Assembly: GCA_964347615.1 (NCBI GenBank) | Contig: CAYFZO010000004.1 | Location: forward strand, 42,530 to 106,529 | DNA length: 64,000 nucleotides | DNA from: CAYFZO01 sp964347615 | Lineage (GTDB): Bacteria; Pseudomonadota; Gammaproteobacteria; Poriferisulfidales; Oxydemutatoraceae | Reading direction: 5' to 3' | Shown here: positions 51,021 to 62,355 of the stretch, one piece after another | Layout: every line of letters begins with the position of its first letter | How positions within the stretch are numbered: the stretch's first letter is position 1 | The notes under the pieces: model-generated | Databases searched by the model: none | Told to the model about the DNA's origin: nothing | Seen by the model: the letters and a program-made list of their open reading frames with translations, nothing else | Translations under genes and position numbers: made by a program

Positions 51021-51294
51021 CTTAGTGCGGTGTGTCTTGCCGAAGCCGTCTCTTCACGTGGTTCGAATCCGCAAAATCAACTCGTCGCGCCCGAGCCGTG
51101 AGAGTACTATAATGGCAGCCGGCACGTGCGTTCACGACCCGCACGGCGGCTTGAAGCCCGGCGAAGTCGCCGCGGGCCTCGAACCAAGCGCCGCGACGGC
51201 CGGGAGCGCAGGAGCCGCCTTTATGACGGGCTTATCGTATCGGGCTGAGCGACAACTCGAATCGAAACGAGGACAATCTTGAAGACACACGAGC

Positions 51295-53340
<2,046 letters not shown>

Positions 53341-53374
53341 AACCGTTCATTTTGTATAATCGCCTCCGCCTCAT

Positions 53375-53448
53375 AGGCGCGTAGCTCAGTTGGTTAGAGC
53401 ATCACCTTGACATGGTGGGGGTCGTTGGTTCGAATCCAATCGCGCCTA
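53375..53448 (+). tRNA. tRNA-Val (anticodon GAC)
   Basis: The acceptor AGGCGCG (53375-53381) pairs with CGCGCCT (53441-53447). The D-arm is GCTCAGTTGGTTAGAGC, the anticodon loop TTGACAT gives GAC and the T-loop is TTCGAAT. CCA is not encoded. A TATAAT at 53355-53360 is a likely -10 box, but no clear -35 is visible. The gene lies between uvrB and thrS. Confidence 0.95.
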
Positions 53449-53472
53449 TACCGTTGTTTACCGAGAGCGTTG

Positions 53473-55383
53473 ATGCCGACAATCACCCTTCCCGACGGTT
53501 CGAAGAAGACGTTCGACCACCCGGTTACCGTGATGCAGGTCGCCGAATCCATCGGCGCCGGGCTGGCGAAAGCGGCACTCGCCGGCGAAGTCAACGGTCG
53601 TCTGGTTGACGCGTGCGTCGAGATCGACGCCGACGCCGACCTCAGGATCATTACCGGCAAGGACCGGGAGGGCGTCGAAATCATCCGCCACTCGTTCGCT
53701 CACCTCGTCGGTCACGCGGTCAAGCAGATCTACCCCGAAGCGCGCATGGCGATCGGGCCGGTCATCGAGGACGGCTTCTACTATGACGTTGCCAGCGACC
53801 GGCCGTTCACCCAGGACGACGTCGAGGCGATCCAGGAAAGGATGAACGAGCTGGTGCGCAAGGACTACGACGTGGTGCGCGAAGTGGTGACCCGGGATCA
53901 GGCGGTCGAGGTCTTCAAGCAGCGCAACGAAGACTACAAGGTACGGATCGCCGAGGAGATCCCGGACGGCGAGACCATCGCCCTCTACCACCACCAGGAG
54001 TACGTCGATATGTGCCGCGGCCCGCACGTGCCGAACACCCGTCATCTGCGGGCGTTCAAGCTGACCAAGCTGGCGGGCGCTTACTGGCGCGGCGACCACA
54101 ACAACGAGATGTTGCAACGTATCTACGGCACCGCTTGGGCCGACAACAAGCAGCTGAACGCCTACCTCGAACGTCTGGCGGAAGCCGAAAAGCGCGACCA
54201 CCGCCGCCTCGGGCGGCAGATGGACCTGTTTCATTTTCAGCAGGAAGCGCCCGGCATGGTGTTCTGGCACGAGAACGGCTGGACGCTTTACCGCCTGGTC
54301 GAGAACTACGTCCGCGCGATGACCGAGCGCGGGGGGTACCGGGAAGTCGAGACGCCGCAGATGCTGGACCGCAGTCTGTGGGAGCGCTCGGGACATTGGG
54401 ACAAATTCGGCGACATGATCTTCTCGACCGAGTCGGAGAAGCGCGACTACGCGATCAAGCCGATGAACTGCCCCGCGCACGTGCAGATATTCAATCAGCA
54501 GCTGCGCAGCTACCGCGATCTGCCCTATCGCGTCGCCGAATTCGGCGTGGTTCACCGCAACGAGCCTTCGGGCACCTTGCACGGCCTGATGCGCGCGCGG
54601 CGCTTCACTCAGGACGACGCCCACGTCTTCTGCGAAGAAGATCAGTTGCAGGAAGAAATCGTCGGGTTGATTCGCGTGACTTTCGAGGTCTACCGGGATT
54701 TCGGCTTCGACGAAGTATCGGTCGCGTTTTCGACGCGGCCGGAACGGCGGGTCGGCGACGACGCTTTGTGGGACAAGGCCGAAGCGGCTTTGCAGCGCGC
54801 GCTTGCCCGCAGCGGTCTGGAGTACAAGGAGAACCCGGGCGAAGGCGCGTTTTACGGACCGAAGATCGAGTTCACGCTGAAAGACAGCCTCGGGCGCGAA
54901 TGGCAGTGCGGCACCGTGCAGGTGGACTTCTCGATGCCCGCGAGCTTGGGTGCCGAGTACGTCGCCGAAGACGGCACGCGGCGCACGCCGGTCATGATCC
55001 ATCGGGCGATACTGGGGTCGCTCGAACGTTTCATCGGCATCCTGATCGAGCATTACGCGGGGCGGTTGCCGCTGTGGCTGGCGCCGGTGCAAGCGGTGGT
55101 GCTGAACATCAGCGAGGCGCAATCGGACAAGGTCCGCGATTTCGTCCGGACGCTTGACGAGCGGGGGCTGAGGGTGGTTTCCGACTTGAAAAACGAGAAG
55201 ATAGGCTATAAGATTCGCGAGCACACGTTGGCTCGTGTGCCGTATTTACTGGTCGTCGGCGACCGAGAAGTCAAGGAGAACGCCGTTGCCGTGCGCAAGC
55301 AGAGCGGCGAAGACCTCGGCGCGATGCCGCTTGTTGATTTCCTGAAACACATTGAGCCGGAACTGAAGCCGGCGCGACCTTAG
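53473..55383 (+). CDS. thrS: Threonyl-tRNA synthetase
   Basis: A 636-residue class II synthetase. Domains in order are TGS (PTITLPDGSKKTFDHP), the editing domain with HSFAHLVGHAVKQIYPEA and a GFYYDV segment, and the catalytic core with the zinc Cys in IKPMNCPAHVQIF. HRNEPSGTLHGLMRARRFTQDDAH and PVMIHRAILGSLERFIGILIEH (each quoted in part) complete the core, and an anticodon-binding end follows. ATG 53473 is preferred over frames that run into the tRNA. The operon thrS-infC-rpmI-rplT is classical. Confidence 0.98.
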   Translation: MPTITLPDGSKKTFDHPVTVMQVAESIGAGLAKAALAGEVNGRLVDACVEIDADADLRIITGKDREGVEIIRHSFAHLVGHAVKQIYPEARMAIGPVIEDGFYYDVASDRPFTQDDVEAIQERMNELVRKDYDVVREVVTRDQAVEVFKQRNEDYKVRIAEEIPDGETIALYHHQEYVDMCRGPHVPNTRHLRAFKLTKLAGAYWRGDHNNEMLQRIYGTAWADNKQLNAYLERLAEAEKRDHRRLGRQMDLFHFQQEAPGMVFWHENGWTLYRLVENYVRAMTERGGYREVETPQMLDRSLWERSGHWDKFGDMIFSTESEKRDYAIKPMNCPAHVQIFNQQLRSYRDLPYRVAEFGVVHRNEPSGTLHGLMRARRFTQDDAHVFCEEDQLQEEIVGLIRVTFEVYRDFGFDEVSVAFSTRPERRVGDDALWDKAEAALQRALARSGLEYKENPGEGAFYGPKIEFTLKDSLGREWQCGTVQVDFSMPASLGAEYVAEDGTRRTPVMIHRAILGSLERFIGILIEHYAGRLPLWLAPVQAVVLNISEAQSDKVRDFVRTLDERGLRVVSDLKNEKIGYKIREHTLARVPYLLVVGDREVKENAVAVRKQSGEDLGAMPLVDFLKHIEPELKPARP

Positions 55384-55393
55384 GAGGTATCTG

Positions 55394-55912
55394 ATTCGCA
55401 CAATAAGGAGAAACCGCCTGAATGAGGAGATTACGTATCCTCAAGTTCGTCTGATCGGCAAAGACGGTGAAAACCATGGAGTCGTGCCGATAGACGACGC
55501 AAAACGGGTTGCGCATGAAAACGATCTTGATCTCGTCGTGTTGGCGCCGGACGCCGACCCGCCGGTGTGCAAGACCATGGATTTCGGCAAGTTCAAGTTC
55601 AGTCAGGACAAAAAAGCTCAGCAAACCCGCAGGAAGCAGAAAAACATTCAGGTCAAGGAGGTCAAGTTCAGGCCCGGAACCGACGCCGCCGATTACCAGA
55701 CCAAGCTGAAGAGTTTGATGAGGTTCTTGAGCGACGGGGACAAGACGAAAGTGACCATTCGTTTTCGGGGGCGCGAGATGGCGCACCAGGACCGGGGGCT
55801 GATGATGCTTCAGCGCGTTGAGAACGATCTCCGGGATTACGGTTTCGTCGAGCAGCATCCCAAGTCGGAAGGACGGCAGATGGTGATGGTGCTGGCGCCG
55901 CTGAAGAGATAG
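55394..55912 (+). CDS. infC: Translation initiation factor IF-3, AUU start
   Basis: A 172-residue IF-3. The family N-terminus (RTIRRNRLNEEIT, then VRLIGKDGENHGVV) is only reached by starting at ATT 55394, six bases after a perfect AGGAGG that overlaps the thrS stop. ATG 55484 would cut off the first 30 residues. AUU is the known rare start of infC in many bacteria, through which IF-3 represses its own translation. DLVVLAPDADPPVCKTMDFGKF and the C-terminal KVTIRFRGREMAHQDRG (partly quoted) are diagnostic. Confidence 0.95.
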   Translation: MRTIRRNRLNEEITYPQVRLIGKDGENHGVVPIDDAKRVAHENDLDLVVLAPDADPPVCKTMDFGKFKFSQDKKAQQTRRKQKNIQVKEVKFRPGTDAADYQTKLKSLMRFLSDGDKTKVTIRFRGREMAHQDRGLMMLQRVENDLRDYGFVEQHPKSEGRQMVMVLAPLKR

Positions 55913-55937
55913 TGCGACGGGCGATAAGAGTAAGACC

Positions 55938-56135
55938 ATGCCGAAAATGAAAACAAATCGCGGCGCCGCAAAACGTTTCCGCAAGACCGCCTCGGGGATG
56001 TTCCGCAAGCGTCATTCGTACGCGAGCCACATCCTCACCAAGAAGAGTTCCAAGCGCAAGCGCGGTTTGCGTTCACCTTCACTGATACACGGCAACGACT
56101 CCCGGCAGGTGAGCAAGCTGTTGCCGTACGCCTGA
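55938..56135 (+). CDS. rpmI: 50S ribosomal protein L35
   Basis: 65 residues, MPKMKTNRGAAKRFRKTASG at the start and the conserved basic core SKRKRGLR. It is 25 bp behind infC and 18 bp before rplT, the standard operon order. Length matches E. coli L35. Confidence 0.98.
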   Translation: MPKMKTNRGAAKRFRKTASGMFRKRHSYASHILTKKSSKRKRGLRSPSLIHGNDSRQVSKLLPYA

Positions 56136-56153
56136 CCGGGCGGGAGCGTTTCG

Positions 56154-56507
56154 ATGCCCAGGGTGAAACACGGCGGCGACGCCCGCGTACGGCGCAAGAA
56201 AGTCAAGAAGCAGGCAAAGGGTTACTACGGCGCGCGCAGCAGGCTGTTTCGCGTCGCCAAGCAAGCCGTCGTCAAGGCCGGACAGTACGCCTACCGCGAC
56301 CGCCGCCGCCGCAAGCGGGAGTTCCGTGCCTTGTGGATCATCCGCATCAACGCCGCGGCACGCGGTTTCGGTCTGTCGTACAGCCGCATGATGAACGGTC
56401 TCGCCAAACAGGGCATCGAGTTGGACCGCAAGATCCTCGCCGATCTTGCGGTGCACGATTTGGACGCGTTCGGCAAGCTGGCCGAGAAAGCCAAAGCCGC
56501 CTCCTAA
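56154..56507 (+). CDS. rplT: 50S ribosomal protein L20
   Basis: 117 residues: MPRVKHGGDARVRRKKVKKQ opening, then KGYYGARSRLFRVAKQAVVKAGQYAYRDRRRRKREFRALWI (partly quoted; the region rich in Arg/Lys) and INAAARGFGLSYSRMMNGL. L20 is also a repressor of the rpmI-rplT message in E. coli. Followed by pheS after 120 bp; no terminator or attenuator peptide was recognised there. Confidence 0.98.
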   Translation: MPRVKHGGDARVRRKKVKKQAKGYYGARSRLFRVAKQAVVKAGQYAYRDRRRRKREFRALWIIRINAAARGFGLSYSRMMNGLAKQGIELDRKILADLAVHDLDAFGKLAEKAKAAS

Positions 56508-56627
56508 GCTCGCGCGCTTCCCGACTGCCGCAACGACGTTGAAGCGGCGAAAAGCAGGACCGGCCTTGCTTGGTTGCAGGCGTTGCAAGCGGAACACCCG
56601 TGAATAGAGCGTTTGAGTCCGGCACAG

Positions 56628-57620
56628 ATGAGTGATGCGCTTCAAACACTGACGCGACGTGCGCTGGAAGAGGTTTCCGTCGCCGGCGACCTCGAAGCGC
56701 TCGAGCGGTTGCGCGTGCGCTACCTCGGGCGCAAGGGGCTTGTGACCGAACGCCTGAAGTCGCTCGGCGCCTTGCCGTCGGAGCAGCGGCGCGAAGCCGG
56801 GCGCGCCGTCAACCAGGCCAAGCAGGCCCTGGAACAAGCGTTCGCGTCGCGCAAGCGCGAGCTGGAGGAATCGGCGGCGACGCGGCGCGCGGCGCAGGAG
56901 CGTATCGACGTCGGCCTGCCCGGCAGGAGCGGGGATTGCGGCGCCTTGCATCCGGTGACGCTGACCCTGCGTCGAATTCGCCGCTTTTTCCTGCGCGTCG
57001 GTTTCGAGGTCGCCGAAGGTCCCGAAATCGAGGACGACTTCCATAATTTCGAGGCGCTGAACGTTCCCCCCCATCATCCGGCGCGCGCGATGCACGATAC
57101 CTTTTACCTCGAGGACGGGCGCCTGCTGCGCACCCACACCTCGCCGGTGCAGATTCGCGTCATGAAAGAGCGTCCGCCGCCGTTGCGCGTGATTGCGCCG
57201 GGGCGCGTGTACCGTTGCGACTCCGATGTGACGCACACTCCGATGTTCCATCAAGTCGAGGGCTTGGCCGTCGATGAGAACGCGTCGTTCGCCGACCTCA
57301 AGGGCATCGTCGAGACTTTCCTGCGTTCGTTCTTCGACGACGAGCAATTGCACGTTCGTTTCCGCCCCTCGTATTTTCCGTTCACCGAGCCGTCGGCCGA
57401 GGTGGACGTCCGCGACGTCCGCGGCGAATGGCTGGAGGTCATGGGGTGCGGCATGGTGCACCCGAACGTGTTGCGCGCGGTCGGCTGCGACGCCGAGCGT
57501 TGGAGCGGTTACGCCTTCGGTCTCGGGATCGAGCGGATGGCGATGTTGCGTTACGGCGTTCCCGATTTGCGCTTGTTTTTCGAGAACGACCTGCGGTTTC
57601 TGAGGCAGTTCAGGCGTTGA
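56628..57620 (+). CDS. pheS: Phenylalanyl-tRNA synthetase alpha subunit
   Basis: 330 residues. An N-terminal coiled coil (LEALERLRVRYLGRKGLVTE) is followed by HPVTLTLRRIRRFFLRVGFEVAEGPEIEDDFHNFEALN (key part GPEIEDDFHNF), AMHDTFYL, LLRTHTSPVQIR, FHQVEGLAVD and the motif 3 GFGLGIER-like AFGLGIERMAML. ATG 56628 is preferred over TTG 56613. Together with pheT it forms the alpha2beta2 enzyme. Confidence 0.97.
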   Translation: MSDALQTLTRRALEEVSVAGDLEALERLRVRYLGRKGLVTERLKSLGALPSEQRREAGRAVNQAKQALEQAFASRKRELEESAATRRAAQERIDVGLPGRSGDCGALHPVTLTLRRIRRFFLRVGFEVAEGPEIEDDFHNFEALNVPPHHPARAMHDTFYLEDGRLLRTHTSPVQIRVMKERPPPLRVIAPGRVYRCDSDVTHTPMFHQVEGLAVDENASFADLKGIVETFLRSFFDDEQLHVRFRPSYFPFTEPSAEVDVRDVRGEWLEVMGCGMVHPNVLRAVGCDAERWSGYAFGLGIERMAMLRYGVPDLRLFFENDLRFLRQFRR

Positions 57621-57624
57621 GGCC

Positions 57625-59976
57625 GTGAAGTTCTGTTCGTCGTGGATCGAGGAATGGCTGGGGGAGCCGGTCGAGCCGGAGGCGTTGGCGCGGACGCTGA
57701 CGATGGCGGGGCTTGAGGTGGCCAAGCTCACCCCCGCGGCGGTGCCGTTGTCCGGCGTCGTCGTCGGACACGTACGCCACGTCGCCGCGCATCCGAACGC
57801 CGAGCGGCTTAAGGTGTGCGAGGTCGACGCGGGCGGAACGAAACCGCTGAAGGTCGTGTGCGGCGCGGACAACGTGCGTGAAGGCACGTTTGCGCCGTTC
57901 GCGCCGGTGGGTGCTTGGGTCAACGGCCTTGAGATCGGCGAGGCCGAGATCCGCGGCGTGGTTTCGCGGGGGATGCTGTGTTCCGCGGCCGAGCTCGGCC
58001 TTGAGGAAACTTCGGAAAGCGTGCTCGATCTCGACGGTTCGGTTGCCGCGGGCACCGACCTGGTCGAGTACCTGAAGCTCGACGATACGGTGTTCGAGCT
58101 GGACTTGACGCCGAATCGCGCCGATTGTTTCAGCGTACTCGGCATCGCGCGCGAGCTCGCGGCGATACGCGGTTTTCACCTGGAGCCTCCGCGTCAGGAC
58201 GCGGTGGCGGCGACGCGCGAGCGGCGTTTTCCGGTGCAGGTCGCCGAGCCGCGGGCTTGTCCGCGTTATCTCGCCCGGGTCGTCGAGAACGTCGACTCCG
58301 CGGCCGAGACGCCGCTGTGGATGAAGGAGCGCCTGCGTCGCAGCGGCGTTCGCGCGGTGCACCCGGTGGTGGACGTGATGAACTACGTGATGCTCGAGCT
58401 CGGGCAACCGTTGCACGCGTTCGATCTTGACAAGCTCGAGGAGCGCGTCGAGGTGCGCTACGCGCGCGGCGGGGAAAGCATCGAGGTCATCGGCGGCGCG
58501 CGGCTTGAGCTCGACGAGGGCAGCTTGCTGATCGCCGACGCGCGCGGGCCGGTTGCGCTTGCGGGCATCATCGGCGGGGCCGCCGGCGCGGTATCCGGGT
58601 CCACGCAAAACCTGCTCGTCGAATGCGCGTTCTTCTCGCCGCGGGCGATCGCGGGCAGGGCGCGTTCGTACGGCCTGCACACCGAGGCTTCGCTGCGGTT
58701 TGAACGCGGCGTCGACGCAAGCCTGCAGAGGTACGCCGTCGAACGCGCGTGCGAGCTGCTCGAACGGATTACCGGCGGCGAATTCGGTGAAGTCGAGGAA
58801 GTCGCGACGCCCGCGCCCGCGCCCGACCCGATCGAATTGCGTTACGACGCGCTGGTGCGTCGGCTCGGCGTCGAGGTTGACCGCAACCTGACGTCGAAGA
58901 TACTGACCCACCTGGGTTGCCGGATGAGGGCCTGCAAGGGAGGGTGGCATTGCACGCCGCCGTCGTATCGTTTCGACCTCGAGATCGAAGAGGATCTGAT
59001 CGAGGAGGTCGGGCGGATCTACGGCTACGACAAGATCGGCTGCGGCGAGAGCAGCGTCGCGGTGCAAGCCGGCGAGCCGCTCGAGACCGTCCGCGAACGC
59101 AACGACCGGTGGAGCGATCGCTTGGTTGAACGGGGCTACTTTGAAGTGGTCACTTACAGTTTCGTCGATCCCGTGCTTCTGGCCGAGTTCGACGAGGCAC
59201 CTGCGCTTGCGCTCAGCAACGCGCTGTCGCCCGCGACCTCGGTGATGCGCACTTCGTTGTGGCCGGGCCTGTTGAAGACCTTGCAGCACAACTTGAACCG
59301 CCAGCGGGAAAGGGTGCGGATCTTCGAGACCGGGCGCTGCTTCACGGAGCGGGGCGAGCGCCTGATGATCTCGGGCCTGATGTACGGCGACGTGCATCCC
59401 GAGCAATGGAGCGAGTCGTCCCGCAGCTGTGACTTCTACGATTTGAAAGGCGACGTCGAGAGCCTGTTTGCGGAAAACGCACCGTCGCCCTCGTATCACC
59501 GCTCGACGCGTCGCGGTTTGCATCCGGGCCAGGCGGCGGACCTCGTCCTCGGCGAAGAACCGATCGGCTGCCTCGGCGCCTTGAGTCCGTCGCTCGCGCA
59601 GCGTCTCGGCGTCGCACACGACGTGTTCTTGTTCGAGATCGACCTCGACGCGTTGCCGCCGTCCGGCGTCGCGCGGTTCGAGGCGATATCGCCGTATCCG
59701 TCGGTGCGCCGCGACGTTTCGGTCACGGTCCCGTCCGACGTCGGCGCCGAGCAGATTGCAGCCTGCATCCGGGGGCTTGGCATGGATTTGCTGCGTGAAA
59801 TCAGGTTTTTTGACGTCTACGAGGACGAGAAAATCGAAGAAGGGAAGAAAAGCATGGCCTTAGGCTTGATTTTTCAGGACGTTTCCAGCACCCTAAACGA
59901 CGCGGTTTGCGCGGAACTGGTGGACCAGGCGGTCGCCGCGCTGTCCCGGTCCCTGAAAATCAATCTAAGGAGCTGA
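57625..59976 (+). CDS. pheT: Phenylalanyl-tRNA synthetase beta subunit
   Basis: 783 residues starting GTG four bases after pheS. It opens FCSSWIEEWLGEPVEPEALA, then a tRNA-binding EMAP-like domain (GVVVGHVRHVAAHPNAERLKVCEVD, partly). DLTPNRADCFSVLGIARELAA, DVMNYVMLELGQPLHAFDLDKL and the editing domain follow. FDX-ACB is the C-terminal end (YPSVRRDVSVTVP). This is the full-length bacterial form. Confidence 0.97.
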   Translation: MKFCSSWIEEWLGEPVEPEALARTLTMAGLEVAKLTPAAVPLSGVVVGHVRHVAAHPNAERLKVCEVDAGGTKPLKVVCGADNVREGTFAPFAPVGAWVNGLEIGEAEIRGVVSRGMLCSAAELGLEETSESVLDLDGSVAAGTDLVEYLKLDDTVFELDLTPNRADCFSVLGIARELAAIRGFHLEPPRQDAVAATRERRFPVQVAEPRACPRYLARVVENVDSAAETPLWMKERLRRSGVRAVHPVVDVMNYVMLELGQPLHAFDLDKLEERVEVRYARGGESIEVIGGARLELDEGSLLIADARGPVALAGIIGGAAGAVSGSTQNLLVECAFFSPRAIAGRARSYGLHTEASLRFERGVDASLQRYAVERACELLERITGGEFGEVEEVATPAPAPDPIELRYDALVRRLGVEVDRNLTSKILTHLGCRMRACKGGWHCTPPSYRFDLEIEEDLIEEVGRIYGYDKIGCGESSVAVQAGEPLETVRERNDRWSDRLVERGYFEVVTYSFVDPVLLAEFDEAPALALSNALSPATSVMRTSLWPGLLKTLQHNLNRQRERVRIFETGRCFTERGERLMISGLMYGDVHPEQWSESSRSCDFYDLKGDVESLFAENAPSPSYHRSTRRGLHPGQAADLVLGEEPIGCLGALSPSLAQRLGVAHDVFLFEIDLDALPPSGVARFEAISPYPSVRRDVSVTVPSDVGAEQIAACIRGLGMDLLREIRFFDVYEDEKIEEGKKSMALGLIFQDVSSTLNDAVCAELVDQAVAALSRSLKINLRS

Positions 59977-59989
59977 CAAGGAGTTAACA

Positions 59990-60307
59990 ATGGGCGCAGT
60001 CACAAAGGCGGAACTCGCCGAGAACCTGTTCAACGAACTCGGGTTGAACAAGCGGGAGGCAAAAGAGTTTGTCGAGGACTTTTTTGAGGAGATCTGCAGC
60101 ACGCTCGAGTCGGGAAAGGGCGTCAAACTGTCGGGTTTCGGCAACTTCGTGTTACGCCAGAAAGCCCCGCGTCCCGGCAGGAACCCGAGAACGGGTGAAG
60201 AAGTAACGGTGTCGGCGCGCCGGGTCGTCATATTTCGTCCCGGGCAGAAGCTCAAGGAAAGAGTGGAAGCCTGCGCCACCGTGCCGCCGTCCGTACGTGA
60301 AGAATGA
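59990..60307 (+). CDS. ihfA: Integration host factor alpha subunit
   Basis: 105 residues of the HU/IHF fold: TKAELAENLFNELGLNKREAKEFVEDFFEEI (partly), LESGKGVKLSGFGNFVLRQK, then PRPGRNPRTGEEV with the DNA-intercalating Pro, and VVIFRPGQKLKERVE. It is located 13 bp after pheT as in E. coli, and overlaps the following regulator gene. It bends DNA in recombination and transcription. Confidence 0.97.
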   Translation: MGAVTKAELAENLFNELGLNKREAKEFVEDFFEEICSTLESGKGVKLSGFGNFVLRQKAPRPGRNPRTGEEVTVSARRVVIFRPGQKLKERVEACATVPPSVREE

Positions 60308-60638
60308 ATTTCCTCCAATCCCCGAGAAGCGTTACTTCACGATAGGGGAGGTCAGTCGGCTTTGCGGCGTCGCGCAACACGTTCTCCGCTACTGGGAGAA
60401 GGTCTTCCCCGAATTGAAACCGGCCAAGCGCCGCGGCGCCCGGCGCTATTACCGCCGCCAGGACATCTATCTCATCCGCCAGATCCATGATTTGCTGCAC
60501 CGTCAGGGCTACACCATAAGCGGCGCCCGCAATCAATTGTCCCGAGGCGGAAGCGAAGTCAAGAGAATGTACAGCGAACAGCTGATTTCTCAGCTGAGAT
60601 CCGAGCTCGAGGAGGTGGCCACGTTACTCAAGGAATGA
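60297..60638 (+). CDS. MerR-family transcriptional regulator
   Basis: 113 residues starting GTG inside the end of ihfA. The winged helix is KRYFTIGEVSRLCGVAQHVLRYWEKVFPELKPAKRRGARRYYRRQDI (key part VSRLCGVAQHVLRYWE). A short dimerisation helix follows, with no ligand-binding domain. The same small MerR protein follows ihfA in many gammaproteobacteria. Its target is unknown. Confidence 0.95.
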   Translation: MKNEFPPIPEKRYFTIGEVSRLCGVAQHVLRYWEKVFPELKPAKRRGARRYYRRQDIYLIRQIHDLLHRQGYTISGARNQLSRGGSEVKRMYSEQLISQLRSELEEVATLLKE

Positions 60639-60711
60639 TCCGAGAGAGCGGCGTTTCTTTCCGTATTCTTGACGTGGCGGGTAGAATTGACGTGAGTGCA
60701 CGATTTTCGGT

Positions 60712-60788
<77 letters not shown>

Positions 60789-60888
60789 GCTTGTTGCTCT
60801 TGTTCACGGTCTCATCGTTGCGATGAAATTTGAAGACGTGCGCCGGATGGATCTTCCCTGAGGTCGGTGCCGAAGCGGAACAAGCCTC

Positions 60889-61665
60889 ATGGGTTTCAAT
60901 CTGGAGACGATCCTTACGCTCTCGACGCTGGTTACCGGCGGCGTTTTGCTGGGTTACAGACTGTCGCGCGGCCCGCGCAAGCCGCAGGTCAAGCGCCCGT
61001 GGCCGGTCGAGCTGTCCCACGCCTTTTTCCCCGTGTTCCTGATCGTGCTGGTGTTCCGCTCGTTTTTCTTCGAGCCTTTTCGGATCCCTTCGGGTTCGAT
61101 GCTGCCGACTTTGGAGATCGGCGACTTCATATTGGTCAAGAAATTTTCCTACGGCTTGCGCCTGCCGATGCTGCGTCTCAAGTTCTGGGAGACCGGCGAG
61201 CCCGGACGCGGTGACGTCGTGGTGTTTCGTTTCCCCAGTGATCCGTCGCAGAACTACATCAAGAGACTGGTCGGTCTGCCCGGAGACTACGTCGCTTACG
61301 AGGACAGCAGGTTGTTTATCAACGGCGACGAAATCGAAGCGGTGAACTTCGACCCGGGCGAAGGAAACTATTCCGCGTCGCTCGACGGATCATCCGGCTG
61401 GAGCTACGCGCGTGAAAGCCTCGACGGCGTCGAGCATCAGATCCTGCTCCACAAAGGCGCCCACGCTTACTTCGACGGCGAATGGAAAGTCCCCGACGGG
61501 CATTACTTCATGGTGGGGGACAACCGGGACAACAGCAACGACAGCCGTCTGTGGGGGTTCGTGCCTCAAGCCAATCTGGTGGGACGTGCCGGCTGGATCT
61601 GGTTGCACTGGAATTGGAACACCAACGACTTTGACGTCTCGCGCATCGGGCGCAAGATCCTCTGA
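60889..61665 (+). CDS. lepB: Signal peptidase I
   Basis: 258 residues. Two N-terminal helices (LSTLVTGGVLLGYRL, LSHAFFPVFLIVLVFRSFFF), then the catalytic Ser in FRIPSGSMLPTL, box C GDFILVKKFSYG and the general-base Lys in NYIKRLVGLPGDYV. Box E reads GHYFMVGDNRDNSNDSR. lepA is not immediately upstream, unlike in E. coli. The stop overlaps the rnc start. Confidence 0.96.
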   Translation: MGFNLETILTLSTLVTGGVLLGYRLSRGPRKPQVKRPWPVELSHAFFPVFLIVLVFRSFFFEPFRIPSGSMLPTLEIGDFILVKKFSYGLRLPMLRLKFWETGEPGRGDVVVFRFPSDPSQNYIKRLVGLPGDYVAYEDSRLFINGDEIEAVNFDPGEGNYSASLDGSSGWSYARESLDGVEHQILLHKGAHAYFDGEWKVPDGHYFMVGDNRDNSNDSRLWGFVPQANLVGRAGWIWLHWNWNTNDFDVSRIGRKIL

Positions 61666-62351
61666 TGGGGGCGGGGACGGGGACGGGGATGCGTGACCTT
61701 CGTGCGATTCTCGGTCGCGCCCTGCTCGAAGAGCCGTTGATGCAGCAGGCGCTGACCCACCGCAGCGCCGCGCGCGACCACAACGAGCGCGTCGAGTTCC
61801 TGGGCGACGCGGTGCTCGGTCTGCTCGTCTCCGAGTTTCTTTACCGACGTCATCCGTCCTTTACCGAAGGCGAGCTGACCAGGTTGCGGTCGCATCTGGT
61901 CAGGGAGAAGACCCTGGCCGAGATCGCGCGCGAGATCGACTTGGCGTCGTTGGTCGTCGTCGGGCGGGGCGAATCCAAGAGCGGCGGGCGGGCGCGCGAC
62001 GCCTTGCTCGCGGACACGTTCGAGGCGGTGGTCGGCGCGTTGTATTTGCTGCGGGGCGTTGACCGGGCCGCTGAGTTCGTCACCGAGACTTTCGGCGGAC
62101 GGATCGAGGAGGTTCCGTCGCCGGAGGCCCTGAAGGATCCGAAGAGTCGCCTGCAGGAGTATCTGCAAGCGCAAGGGGGGGCCTTGCCGCGCTACGAACT
62201 GCACGAAAAAGCCGAAGGCGGCGGGTTTCGCGTCGTGTGCCGGGTCGAAACACCGGACGTCGAGTTCTCTGCGGAGGCGACGTCGAGGCGTGAGGCCGAG
62301 CAGCAAGCCGCCGCCGGCGCGCTCGAACGGATCCGGGCAACGCGCCGCTGA
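61665..62351 (+). CDS. rnc: Ribonuclease III
   Basis: 228 residues; double-stranded RNA endonuclease. The signature is HNERVEFLGDAVLGLLVSEF. Catalytic acidic residues are also present in the DTFEAVVGALYL block. A C-terminal dsRNA-binding domain (DPKSRLQEYLQAQGGALPRYEL, partly) ends in EAEQQAAAGALERI. The first codon overlaps the lepB stop. ATG 61689 is an alternative start that would drop eight Gly/Thr-rich residues. Confidence 0.96.
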   Translation: MGAGTGTGMRDLRAILGRALLEEPLMQQALTHRSAARDHNERVEFLGDAVLGLLVSEFLYRRHPSFTEGELTRLRSHLVREKTLAEIAREIDLASLVVVGRGESKSGGRARDALLADTFEAVVGALYLLRGVDRAAEFVTETFGGRIEEVPSPEALKDPKSRLQEYLQAQGGALPRYELHEKAEGGGFRVVCRVETPDVEFSAEATSRREAEQQAAAGALERIRATRR

Positions 62352-62355
62352 AGAC

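Noticed and set aside
51050..51075. tRNA T-arm-like sequence GGTTCGAATCC
   Set aside because: No acceptor or anticodon arm can be folded around it; probably chance or a long-decayed tRNA.
56079..59619. Very long antisense frames opposite rplT-pheS-pheT
   Set aside because: Mirror frames of conserved translation genes; low-complexity composition.
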